DNA from: an uncultured Ruminococcus sp.
GTDB taxonomy: Bacteria > Bacillota > Clostridia > Oscillospirales > Ruminococcaceae
Length of the DNA: 7,294 nucleotides
Direction of reading: 5' to 3'
Assembly (NCBI GenBank): GCA_947174085.1
Contig: CAMWHN010000105.1
Span: 1-7,294, forward strand
A model generated the notes under the pieces. It had not been told where the DNA came from, made no database searches, and saw nothing but the letters and a program-made list of their open reading frames with translations. A program made the position numbers and the translations under genes. Shown here piece by piece: positions 1 to 6,929 of this stretch; the stretch's first letter is position 1; the number at the start of each line of letters is the position of its first letter.

Positions 1-2034
1 TGGTTCTGTTGGATCTGTATCGCCAGTTTTCTTAATGTAAGCATCTGTAATTTTAACACCAGAAGTATCTGCTGCATCTTCACCTGCTCCGGCATACCAT
101 ATTTGCCCTTCAAAAGATTTCTGCTCTTTCAGTTTATTCTTGATAGCATCAATAATAGCCTTGTCAGTTACTTCTTCATTTTCAAGTGTAATATTATATA
201 ATTTATCTGCTAAATTTAATTCAACAGCTCCACTCTTAGTTGCTTCCCACTGCACATTAGCCCAATAATAATTGCCGTCTAACTCAATAGATACACCTAA
301 ACCGCCGTTTGCATAAGTAATACCATCTGCTAAATCTACTACTAGATAAATTGTTTCAGCAGCTTCAGGCAAATCAATCTTGAAATTACCTGTTTTAGGG
401 TCTTCGCTAATAATCGCATGTCCTGCTTCTGGGTCTGTAGGCTGTGTATTAACTGGTGTATTGGTTGCGTCAGGGTCAATTGTAATATCCGCAAATTTCG
501 GAAGTTCATCTAGTGTAATACAATAATCACTTTGATATAATGTAATTAAATCTTCTTCCGTATTAAATTGTGGATTACTCAAGAAATTAATATTATCACT
601 ACCGCCGTCATACCAAGGCAAGAAATATAACCAACCGGCTTTTTCTGTTGTTAAATTTTCCAAAGTAGAAAAACTGTCACATTCTGCCATAGCAACCATT
701 TTCGCATTATTATATCTATTCATGATACTATAGAATATATCCGGAATAGCGGAATCGTTATGAACAACAGTAGAAGAACCATCAGCATTATAAATAGTAC
801 AGTTATATTTATCATAGCCAATAATATCTACATATTCGTCACCAGGATACCAGTTTGCAGATGTGCTGAAATCATAGCTATTCCATTCCCAAATTAAATT
901 ATGAATGCCTTTTTCTTCTGTGAGATACTGATATGTATAAAGCCATAGCTGTCTGTAAGCCTTAGAACCTTCTCTGCCCCACCAGAACCAAGAACCACTT
1001 TCACCGCCACCGCCTTCTGCTTCATGCAATGGACGGAAAAGAATTGGAATATTTGACTCTTGAAGTGTTGCAAATTCTTTTGCAAGTGCATCTAATGCTT
1101 GTAAATAATATTCATTTTCTTTTGTACCTGGAGTAGCCGCTTTTTCTGGTGAAAAATCAGTTTTTTCTGAATATGTTGTTTGCGCCCAGTCGATTCTATC
1201 GCCAATTTTATAAGACGCAAAATCTGTTGGAACATTCAAATGCCATGATACTGTGCAGATACCGCCTTTTTTTGCCCATGCAATCACACGTTCTGTAGAA
1301 CCATCATCACTGCCAAAAGCCGGACATGTGAAATTACCATAATCAAAACCACGAATTGCAGGCAATTTACCTGTTTTTTCTTCGATATAATTAAATTCTT
1401 GTTCAACATCATGTGGTCCATTCATGTAAATTTCCTGTTGACCAGACAAAATATGCTCACCATACACACTGGATAAATATGTCATTAACTGTTTTGCACT
1501 GTCAGTTGCATTTTTATCACAAGGTGCAGTCTGCTTTGCTGTAATTTCAGGACGTTCAGGAGCTTTATAATCGCCAATTTCAATATAGTCCATCTGCATC
1601 CAGCCCCAACTTGCAGTTAATTTAACAGTATTTTCCCCAGCGTTTAATGATGCTTTGAGTGTCATCTCTGTAAAACTATCTGATGCGTCAAGAGCTACGC
1701 TGTCTAATACATTTCCATTTACTTCAATATCCATATGTTTTGCGCCATATGCAGTCGCATAACCAATTGTCAAGCCATAACTTCCGGCTTCCGCTACATT
1801 TACTGTGAATGTAACAGACGGCAAAGGACTTTGTTCATTATCTGTTAAATTTACATACCCTGTGCCTGAATAACCAGCTATTTCTGTTGCTTTTTCACCA
1901 ACACCGGCAATGGTTGCATCTTCTGCTTCGTATCTTACAGCGTCTACGGCAGAGACATTAAACGGCATTGCAAGCAAACAGTTCATTGTCATTGCGGCTG
2001 CCATAATACCACTTGTTAATCTTTTTTTAGACAT
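1..2034 (-). CDS. Secreted GH26 endo-beta-1,4-mannanase with two accessory modules, 3' end outside window (partial)
   Basis: The frame is open from ATG at 2034 to the window edge (678 codons, no stop). The N-terminus is a signal peptide: Lys/Arg-rich start, hydrophobic core, likely cleavage after VSA at residue 29. Residues about 33-156 start with VRYEAEDA and end with MQMDYIEIGDY, a CBM35-like beta-sandwich. Residues about 178-512 are a glycoside hydrolase family 26 domain. FRPLHE supplies the probable acid/base Glu338 after His337, WFWWG follows, and MAEC supplies the probable nucleophile Glu451; the spacing of 113 fits the family. A Thr/Pro linker (515-537) leads to a second beta-rich module (538-667) that I cannot assign. 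The last residues, TGDTDPTEP, look like a second linker, so a dockerin or anchor may follow. The expected role is endo-cleavage of mannan outside the cell. The start is fixed by AGGAGGA at 2041-2047. GH26 is well supported; substrate (mannan rather than xylan or mixed glucan) is inferred. Confidence 0.9.
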   Translation of the reverse strand, partial: MSKKRLTSGIMAAAMTMNCLLAMPFNVSAVDAVRYEAEDATIAGVGEKATEIAGYSGTGYVNLTDNEQSPLPSVTFTVNVAEAGSYGLTIGYATAYGAKHMDIEVNGNVLDSVALDASDSFTEMTLKASLNAGENTVKLTASWGWMQMDYIEIGDYKAPERPEITAKQTAPCDKNATDSAKQLMTYLSSVYGEHILSGQQEIYMNGPHDVEQEFNYIEEKTGKLPAIRGFDYGNFTCPAFGSDDGSTERVIAWAKKGGICTVSWHLNVPTDFASYKIGDRIDWAQTTYSEKTDFSPEKAATPGTKENEYYLQALDALAKEFATLQESNIPILFRPLHEAEGGGGESGSWFWWGREGSKAYRQLWLYTYQYLTEEKGIHNLIWEWNSYDFSTSANWYPGDEYVDIIGYDKYNCTIYNADGSSTVVHNDSAIPDIFYSIMNRYNNAKMVAMAECDSFSTLENLTTEKAGWLYFLPWYDGGSDNINFLSNPQFNTEEDLITLYQSDYCITLDELPKFADITIDPDATNTPVNTQPTDPEAGHAIISEDPKTGNFKIDLPEAAETIYLVVDLADGITYANGGLGVSIELDGNYYWANVQWEATKSGAVELNLADKLYNITLENEEVTDKAIIDAIKNKLKEQKSFEGQIWYAGAGEDAADTSGVKITDAYIKKTGDTDPTEP

Positions 2035-2071
2035 GCATGTTCCTCCTAAATTATAATAAGTATATAATTAG

Positions 2072-2100
2072 ATTATATCATACAGAGCCATTACTTGCAA
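2072..2100 (-). promoter_or_regulatory. Sigma-A promoter of the mannanase gene
   Basis: On the minus strand TTGCAA (2095-2100) is followed after exactly 17 bases by TATAAT (2072-2077), with TGA just before it, which makes an extended -10. The predicted start is near 2065, giving a leader of about 31 nt that ends in a strong AGGAGGA ribosome binding site. The gene is therefore probably transcribed independently of tuf. Confidence 0.8.
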
Positions 2101-2122
2101 GATATAAAATTAATATTTGTGC

Positions 2123-2148
2123 AATTTCACGATTTTTTTTGTGAAATT
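2123..2148. repeat. Inverted repeat upstream of the mannanase promoter (possible operator)
   Basis: AATTTCAC (2123-2130) and GTGAAATT (2141-2148) are perfect 8-base arms around a 10-base T-rich centre. The repeat begins 23 bp upstream of the -35 box. No U-tract follows an arm on either strand, so it does not look like a terminator. Its position suits an activator site. A protein-binding role is inferred only. Confidence 0.4.
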
Positions 2149-2182
2149 TTACTAGATTTAAATTTAATCATAACATAATAAC

Positions 2183-2208
2183 AAGAGAACAGGCAAGCCT
2201 GTTCTCTT
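2183..2208 (-). terminator. tuf transcription terminator
   Basis: Perfect 12-base arms, AAGAGAACAGGC (2183-2194) and its complement (2197-2208), are separated by two bases, leaving a 10-bp stem with a six-base loop. The repeat lies 28 bases past the tuf stop codon. On the minus strand it is followed by a U-rich but interrupted tail (GUUAUUAUGUUAUG). The imperfect tail lowers certainty about efficiency. A hairpin here would separate tuf from the mannanase gene. Confidence 0.75.
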
Positions 2209-2236
2209 AATTTGCTAAAATTATAATTAATTATAA

Positions 2237-3436
2237 TTATTCGTTTACAGCGATAACAACGCCAGAACCTACTGTTCTACCACCCTCACGGATAGCGAAA
2301 CGCAAATTTTGTTCAATAGCGATAGGTGTAATCAGTTCAACACTCATTTCAACGTTATCACCAGGACGGCACATTTCTGTACCCTCTGGCAGAGTGATTG
2401 TACCTGTAACGTCTGTTGTTCTGAAATAGAACTGTGGTCTGTAATTATTAAAGAATGGAGTATGACGGCCGCCTTCTTCTTTCTTCAAAACGTAAACCTG
2501 ACCAGAGAATTTTGTATGTGGCTTAATAGAACCTGGTTTGCAGAGAACTTGTCCTCTTTCAACATCTTTTCTCTGAACACCACGGAGCAATGCACCAACG
2601 TTGTCACCAGCTTCTGCATAATCGAGGGACTTTCTGAACATTTCCAGACCTGTAACAACAGTCTTAGAAGATTCTTCTTTCAGACCAACGATTTCAACTT
2701 CTTCACCAGTATTTAATTTACCTCTTTCAACACGACCTGTTACAACAGTACCACGACCAGAAATTGTCATTGTGTCTTCGATAGGCATTAAGAATGGCTT
2801 AGCATCGTCTCTTTCAGGAGTTGGAATATATTCGTCTACAGCGTCCATGAGTTCAATAATTGGTGCATAAGCAGGGTCGCTCAAATCATCTGGAGCTTCC
2901 AGAGCTTGCAGAGCAGAACCTTTGATAATCGGAATATCATCACCAGGGAACTCATAAGAAGACAGTGTATCACGGATATCCATTTCAACGAGTTCGAGTA
3001 ATTCTTCATCGTCAACTTGGTCAGCTTTGTTCATGAATACAACAATTGCAGGTACACCTACTTGACGAGCCAACAAGATATGCTCTTTTGTCTGTGCCAT
3101 AGGACCATCAGAAGCAGCAACTACCAGAATTGCACCGTCCATCTGTGCAGCACCAGTAATCATGTTCTTTACATAGTCAGCGTGTCCTGGGCAGTCAACG
3201 TGTGCATAGTGACGCTTGTCTGTTTCATACTCAACGTGAGCAGTATTAATTGTAATACCACGTTCTCTTTCTTCAGGAGCTTTGTCAATCATGTCATAAG
3301 CTTCGTACTTAGCCTGACCTTTCATAGCCAGAGTTTTTGTGATAGCAGCAGTAAGCGTAGTTTTGCCGTGGTCAACGTGACCGATAGTACCAATATTTAC
3401 GTGTGGCTTATTACGCTCAAATTTTTGTTTTGCCAT
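2237..3436 (-). CDS. tuf: Translation elongation factor Tu
   Basis: This is a complete 399-residue EF-Tu, the usual length. EF-Tu is a cytoplasmic GTPase that brings aminoacyl-tRNA to the ribosomal A site. The GTP-binding motifs are intact: P-loop GHVDHGKT (19-26), switch I RGITI (59-63), DCPGH (81-85) with the catalytic His85, and NKAD (136-139). Domain 2 and 3 signatures follow, including GRGTVVTGRVERG, and the end is GGRTVGSGVVIAVNE. The ATG at 3436 is preceded by AAGGAGG (3446-3452) at normal spacing. It is the last gene of the str cluster here, but a strong promoter in the 175-base gap after fusA indicates separate, high-level transcription, possibly with some read-through from fusA. Nothing in the protein looks unusual. 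Confidence 0.99.
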   Translation of the reverse strand: MAKQKFERNKPHVNIGTIGHVDHGKTTLTAAITKTLAMKGQAKYEAYDMIDKAPEERERGITINTAHVEYETDKRHYAHVDCPGHADYVKNMITGAAQMDGAILVVAASDGPMAQTKEHILLARQVGVPAIVVFMNKADQVDDEELLELVEMDIRDTLSSYEFPGDDIPIIKGSALQALEAPDDLSDPAYAPIIELMDAVDEYIPTPERDDAKPFLMPIEDTMTISGRGTVVTGRVERGKLNTGEEVEIVGLKEESSKTVVTGLEMFRKSLDYAEAGDNVGALLRGVQRKDVERGQVLCKPGSIKPHTKFSGQVYVLKKEEGGRHTPFFNNYRPQFYFRTTDVTGTITLPEGTEMCRPGDNVEMSVELITPIAIEQNLRFAIREGGRTVGSGVVIAVNE

Positions 3437-3469
3437 TGGAAGTTTCCTCCTTCAGTGAATTACTTTTGT

Positions 3470-3500
3470 ATTATCTTACTGTTTCCAGTATCAAGATAAT
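3470..3500 (-). promoter_or_regulatory. 5'-terminal leader hairpin of tuf mRNA with GAAA tetraloop
   Basis: On the minus strand ATTATCTT (3493-3500) pairs with AAGATAAT (3470-3477). An inner ACTG/CAGT stem carries a GAAA tetraloop, with a three-base bulge between the two stems. The promoter predicts a transcription start near 3497, so the hairpin, less its first two or three bases, would sit at the very 5' end of tuf mRNA. A role in mRNA stability is inferred. Confidence 0.55.
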
Positions 3501-3503
3501 TTT

Positions 3504-3532
3504 ATTATAACATATTTCCAGCGGAATTGCAA
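3504..3532 (-). promoter_or_regulatory. Sigma-A promoter of tuf
   Basis: TTGCAA (3527-3532), a 17-base spacer and TATAAT (3504-3509) lie on the minus strand. TGT precedes the -10, giving an extended -10. The predicted start is near 3497, with a 5' UTR of about 60 nt. It has the same -35, spacer length and extended -10 type as the mannanase promoter. Confidence 0.85.
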
Positions 3533-3536
3533 GTAC

Positions 3537-3560
3537 TTTTCAGAAATTTCTTTCTGAAAA
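3537..3560 (-). repeat. Perfect 10-bp inverted repeat abutting the tuf -35 box
   Basis: TTTTCAGAAA (3537-3546) and TTTCTGAAAA (3551-3560) are perfect complements around four bases, which read GAAA in minus-strand RNA. The repeat lies 52 bases beyond the fusA stop and 5 bp upstream of the tuf -35. No U-tract follows on the minus strand, so it is a poor intrinsic terminator for fusA. It could be a regulator site, an AT-rich UP-like element, or a hairpin that protects the fusA mRNA end. Confidence 0.45.
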
Positions 3561-3611
3561 ACACTTGTTTAATTTATGCAATTCGCCGAAATTTTTGAAT
3601 TTTTTCTGAAA

Positions 3612-5693
3612 TTAACCTTTATTTCTGGAAGTCATGATATCTTCTGCAATATTCTTTGGTACTTCTTTGTAGCTATGAGGTTCCATAGAATATTGACCAC
3701 GTCCCTGTGTATTAGAACGCAAATTATTAGAATAACCAAACATTTCAGACAATGGTACAAGCGCATCAACCTGAACTGTACCCGGTCTAGTTTCTTGACC
3801 AAGAATTTCGCCACGGCGAGAACTCAAGTCACCAATTACATTACCTAAATAATCATCTGGTGCAATGACAGAAACTTTCATAATAGGTTCCATTAAAGCA
3901 GGGGTTGCTTTACGCATAGCTTCTTTGAATGCCATAGAGCCAGCAATTTTAAATGCCATTTCAGAAGAGTCAACTTCATGATAAGAACCATCATATAATT
4001 CTACCTTTACGTCAACTACTTGATAGCCGGCAAGAATACCTGCCTGCATTGCGCCCTTTACACCTGCTTCAACAGCCGGAATATATTCTTTTGGAACAGA
4101 ACCGCCGACAACGGAATTTTTAAATTCAAAGCCCTTGCCAGATTCGTTCGGCTCAACACGGATTTTAACATGACCGTATTGACCAGAACCACCAGACTGT
4201 TTCTTATATTTATAATCAACATCAGCATTGCCTTTAATTGTTTCTTTATAAGAAACTTGTGGCGCACCAACATCAGCTTCTACTTTAAATTCACGCAACA
4301 ATCTGTCAACGATAATATCTAAATGCAATTCGCCCATACCGGCAATAATTGTCTGTCCAGTTTCTTCATCTGTCCATGTTCTGAAAGTTGGGTCTTCTTC
4401 TGCTAATTTTGCAAGAGCAATACCCATTTTTTCCTGACCTGCTTTTGTTTTTGGTTCAATAGCCAAATTAATAACAGGCTCTGGAAATTCCATGGATTCC
4501 AAAATAATTGGGTGATTTTCATCACAAAGTGTATCACCAGTTGTTGTTTGTTTCAGACCAATTGCGGCAGCAATATCACCAGAATATACTTTTTCAAGTT
4601 CTTTACGGCTGTTTGCATGCATCTGCACAATACGTCCGATTCTTTCGTGTTTGTCTTTTGTAGAATTTAAAACACCTGAACCAGCATTTAAAACACCAGA
4701 ATATACACGGAAGAATGTTAATTTACCAACAAATGGATCAGTTGCAATTTTGAATGCCAATGCTGCGAATGGCGCATCATCAGAAGAAGGTCTTTCTTCT
4801 TCTTCGTTAGTATCTGTATTAATACCCTTGATAGCCGGAACGTCAAGCGGAGATGGCATATAATCTACAATGGCATCTAATAATTTTTGTACGCCTTTGT
4901 TCTTGTAGGAAGTACCACAAGTAACAGGAACCATTGTATTCGCAAGTGTAGATTTTCTAATGCAATTTTTAATTTCCTCAATTGTGAGTTCTTCACCAGC
5001 GAAATATTTTTCCATTAATTCTTCATCTTGCTCTGCAACATGTTCAATCATAGATTCATGATATTCTTGTGCTTTTTCTTTCATATCATCTGGAATTTCT
5101 TCCACACGAATATCTTTGCCCAAGTCATCATAATATACATAGGCTTTCATTTCTACAAGGTCAATAATGCCCTTGAAAGTTTCTTCTGCCCCAATCGGCA
5201 ACTGAATCGGAACAGCATTGCAATGCAAACGGTCTTTCATCATTTGCACAACTCGATAGAAATCTGCACCCATGATATCCATTTTATTTACATATGCCAT
5301 TCTTGGTACTTGGTATTTATCAGCTTGTCTCCAAACTGTTTCAGACTGTGGCTCAACACCGCCCTTTGCACACAAAACAGTAACAGAACCATCTAATACA
5401 CGCAAGGAACGCTCTACTTCTACTGTAAAGTCAACGTGTCCAGGGGTATCAATAATATTAATTCTGTGACCAGCCCAATATGCTGTTGTCGCAGCAGAAG
5501 TAATTGTAATACCTCTTTCCTGTTCTTGTGCCATCCAGTCCATTGTTGCAGCACCCTCATGGGTTTCGCCAATTTTATGATTGACACCTGTATAGAACAA
5601 AATACGCTCTGTAGTAGTTGTTTTGCCAGCGTCAATATGCGCCATAATACCAATATTTCTGGTTTTTTCCAGTGAACAATCTCTAGTAGCCAT
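3612..5693 (-). CDS. fusA: Translation elongation factor G
   Basis: This is a complete 693-residue EF-G, normal for the family. EF-G is the GTPase that drives tRNA and mRNA translocation on the ribosome and helps ribosome recycling. The G-domain motifs are P-loop AHIDAGKT (18-25), switch I RGITIT (60-65), DTPGH (82-86) with catalytic His86, and NKMD (136-139). Domain IV shows GGSGQYGHVKIRVEP, and the C-terminus has the usual MFGYSNNLRSNTQGRG and SYKEVP segments. The start ATG at 5693 is fixed by AAGGAGG (5701-5707), which overlaps the rpsG stop codon as TAAGGAGG, so translation is probably coupled to rpsG. Read-through, an rRNA-protection paralogue (TetO/TetM type) or FusB-like alternatives do not fit: this is the housekeeping copy in str-operon context. 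I see no canonical terminator after it. Confidence 0.99.
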   Translation of the reverse strand: MATRDCSLEKTRNIGIMAHIDAGKTTTTERILFYTGVNHKIGETHEGAATMDWMAQEQERGITITSAATTAYWAGHRINIIDTPGHVDFTVEVERSLRVLDGSVTVLCAKGGVEPQSETVWRQADKYQVPRMAYVNKMDIMGADFYRVVQMMKDRLHCNAVPIQLPIGAEETFKGIIDLVEMKAYVYYDDLGKDIRVEEIPDDMKEKAQEYHESMIEHVAEQDEELMEKYFAGEELTIEEIKNCIRKSTLANTMVPVTCGTSYKNKGVQKLLDAIVDYMPSPLDVPAIKGINTDTNEEEERPSSDDAPFAALAFKIATDPFVGKLTFFRVYSGVLNAGSGVLNSTKDKHERIGRIVQMHANSRKELEKVYSGDIAAAIGLKQTTTGDTLCDENHPIILESMEFPEPVINLAIEPKTKAGQEKMGIALAKLAEEDPTFRTWTDEETGQTIIAGMGELHLDIIVDRLLREFKVEADVGAPQVSYKETIKGNADVDYKYKKQSGGSGQYGHVKIRVEPNESGKGFEFKNSVVGGSVPKEYIPAVEAGVKGAMQAGILAGYQVVDVKVELYDGSYHEVDSSEMAFKIAGSMAFKEAMRKATPALMEPIMKVSVIAPDDYLGNVIGDLSSRRGEILGQETRPGTVQVDALVPLSEMFGYSNNLRSNTQGRGQYSMEPHSYKEVPKNIAEDIMTSRNKG

Positions 5694-5705
5694 AACGTGA
5701 CCTCC

Positions 5706-6176
5706 TTACCAGCGGTAGTGAGCAAACGCTTTGTTTGCTTCTGCCATCTTGTGAGTATCTTCACGTTTCTTGACAGAACCGCCTGTACCATTAAGTGCGT
5801 CCAAAATTTCGCCTGCAAGTCTTTCTTTCATGGTCTTTTCATTACGCTCTCTGGAATATTTTGTAATCCATCTTAAACCGAGCGTTTGTTTTCTTTCTGG
5901 ACGTACTTCCATTGGTACTTGATACGTTGCACCACCTAAACGGCGGGCTTTTACTTCGAGTTGAGGCATAATATTTTCTAAAGCCTCTTCAAATACTTCA
6001 AGTGCATCTCTGCCAGTCTTTTCGTTGACGATTTCAAATGCACCGTAAACAATCTTCTGCGCAACACCTTTTTTACCGTCAAGCATGATATTATTAATTA
6101 ATCTTGTTACCAGTTTTGAATTATATACTGGGTCTTGAAGAACATCACGCTTTGCGACATTACCTCTTCTTGGCAT
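5706..6176 (-). CDS. rpsG: Small ribosomal subunit protein S7
   Basis: This 156-residue protein starts MPRRGNVAKRDVLQDPVYNSK and ends AEANKAFAHYRW, full length for bacterial S7. S7 is a primary 16S rRNA-binding protein that nucleates assembly of the 30S head and lies near the E-site tRNA and mRNA exit. The segments LINNIMLDGKKG, ARRLGGATYQVPMEV and RWITKYSRER are the conserved rRNA-contacting helices and loop. The frame stays open upstream to an ATG at 6311, but the ATG at 6176 is chosen. It has AAGGAGG at 6185-6191, matches the family N-terminus, and the extra 45 residues resemble nothing in S7. The gene sits between rpsL and fusA as in most bacteria. S7 is the operon's autogenous repressor in Escherichia coli; whether that applies here is unknown. 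Confidence 0.98.
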   Translation of the reverse strand: MPRRGNVAKRDVLQDPVYNSKLVTRLINNIMLDGKKGVAQKIVYGAFEIVNEKTGRDALEVFEEALENIMPQLEVKARRLGGATYQVPMEVRPERKQTLGLRWITKYSRERNEKTMKERLAGEILDALNGTGGSVKKREDTHKMAEANKAFAHYRW

Positions 6177-6342
6177 TTCGCTTCCCTCCTTCACATTACA
6201 ATACATGTCATGAATTCGTAGGTACTCGTCCGGAACGTTCCGGCACGTCAGACCAATGCAGAGGTATATTATATATAACTCCACAATGTCCTGTGGTAAT
6301 CTAAAATTCAAGTTTAAAAAATTTTTTTCAAGTCAGGCAAAA
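6177..6342 (-). other. Long rpsL-rpsG intercistronic region with palindrome and A/T tracts
   Basis: The 166-base spacer contains, in transcript order: an A/T tract (AAAAAATTTTTT type, near 6316-6328) after the rpsL stop; a CCACA-N6-TGTGG hairpin (6281-6296); a TATAAT-like run (6268-6273) without a good -35 (best TTACCA at 6294-6299, poor spacing); the perfect 14-bp palindrome CCGGAACGTTCCGG (6230-6243); and the rpsG ribosome binding site. No clear intrinsic terminator is present. It may be an RNA control element or hold a weak internal promoter. Confidence 0.5.
6230..6243. repeat. Perfect 14-bp GC-rich palindrome between rpsL and rpsG
   Basis: CCGGAACGTTCCGG is its own reverse complement, and flanking CGT/ACG triplets extend the symmetry with a one-base bulge. 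In mRNA it would fold as a short, stable hairpin 54 bases before the rpsG start. It stands out in an AT-rich spacer. It could be an RNA element, such as an S7 target, or a DNA operator. Confidence 0.6.
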
Positions 6343-6768
6343 TTATTTTTTCTTACCTGCTTTTGGACGCTTAGCACCATACTTAGAACGTGCTTGATTT
6401 CTGTTAGCAACACCCTGTGCGTCCAGTGCGCCACGAATGATGTGATAACGTACACCAGGTAAATCCTTAACACGTCCGCCACGAATCAGAACAACGCTGT
6501 GTTCTTGCAGATTGTGACCGATACCCGGAATATAAGATGTTACCTCATAACCGTTTGTCAATTTTACTCTGGCAATCTTACGCATAGCAGAGTTTGGCTT
6601 TTTTGGAGTTGTTGTCTTAACAACTGTGCAAACGCCTCTCTTTTGCGGTGCGCTTTGGTCAATCTGAACCTTCTTCTTGGCATTGTAGCCTTTCTGGAGT
6701 GCCGGAGCAGTTGACTTAGATTGTTGCATTTTTCTGCCCTTGCGAACAAGTTGATTAAACGTTGGCAT
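6343..6768 (-). CDS. rpsL: Small ribosomal subunit protein S12
   Basis: This is a complete 141-residue S12. S12 sits at the 30S decoding centre and affects accuracy of tRNA selection. The N-terminus MPTFNQLVRKGR is standard. An extra segment of about 13 residues around QKGYNAKKKVQIDQS is the Firmicutes-type insertion, which explains the length compared with 124 in Escherichia coli. PQKRGVC, TTTPKKPNSAMRK and GRVKDLPGVRYH are intact. Lys56 and Lys101 correspond to Escherichia coli Lys43 and Lys88, the classical streptomycin-resistance positions, and both are wild-type lysine. Asp102 is the position that RimO methylthiolates in some bacteria. ATG at 6768 has AAGGAGG at 6776-6782. It is the first gene of the operon here and has its own consensus promoter; no rpoC or L7Ae-like gene lies within the 526 bases upstream. 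Confidence 0.99.
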   Translation of the reverse strand: MPTFNQLVRKGRKMQQSKSTAPALQKGYNAKKKVQIDQSAPQKRGVCTVVKTTTPKKPNSAMRKIARVKLTNGYEVTSYIPGIGHNLQEHSVVLIRGGRVKDLPGVRYHIIRGALDAQGVANRNQARSKYGAKRPKAGKKK

Positions 6769-6837
6769 TGAATTTCCTCCTTTTTCAAAATTTTTTCACA
6801 GGCACTATTTTTATTAAATTAAACAGTACACTTCGCT

Positions 6838-6866
6838 ATTATACACCATTTGGGCAAACTTGTCAA
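6838..6866 (-). promoter_or_regulatory. Consensus sigma-A promoter of the str operon (rpsL-rpsG-fusA)
   Basis: The minus strand reads TTGACA (6861-6866), exactly 17 bases, then TATAAT (6838-6843), a full match to consensus. Upstream, 6870-6900 consists of phased A and T tracts that could act as an UP element. The predicted start is near 6831, giving a leader of about 62 nt. The leader can form a weak hairpin between 6821-6827 and 6804-6810. Confidence 0.92.
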
Positions 6867-6900
6867 GCGTTTTTTGAAAATTTTTTTAAAAAATTTTTTG

Positions 6901-6929
6901 TTGCATTTTTTTATAATACATGCTATAAT
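6901..6929 (+). promoter_or_regulatory. Divergent plus-strand sigma-A-like promoter
   Basis: TTGCAT (6901-6906), 17 bases, then TATAAT (6924-6929) preceded by TGC, an extended -10. It is back to back with the rpsL promoter and shares the A/T tracts at 6870-6900. The predicted start is near 6936. The high AT content raises the chance of a spurious match, but box quality, spacing and a terminator about 290 bases downstream support it. Confidence 0.55.

Noticed and set aside
894..1091. 65-codon minus-strand frame inside the mannanase
   Set aside because: It is a shadow of the catalytic-domain coding sequence, with no ribosome binding site and no recognisable protein.
2034..2038. Alternative ATG at 2038 for the mannanase
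   Set aside because: It is out of frame with the protein and meets a stop within three codons; the ATG at 2034 gives a proper signal peptide.
2309..2716. 135-codon plus-strand frame antisense to tuf
   Set aside because: Composition (Cys, Phe, Asn-rich) is that of an antisense shadow of a conserved gene; no promoter or ribosome binding site.
3017..3499. 160-codon plus-strand frame antisense to the tuf 5' half
   Set aside because: It depends on the codon use of tuf on the other strand and resembles no protein.
5706..6311. A longer S7 reading frame starting at ATG 6311 (201 residues)
   Set aside because: The extra 45 residues do not resemble S7, the ATG at 6176 has an ideal AAGGAGG site, and 156 residues is the family length.
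6301..6342. A/T-tract after rpsL as an intrinsic terminator
   Set aside because: AAAAAATTTTTT is self-complementary but has no GC stem or proper loop, and rpsG-fusA are expected to be co-transcribed with rpsL.
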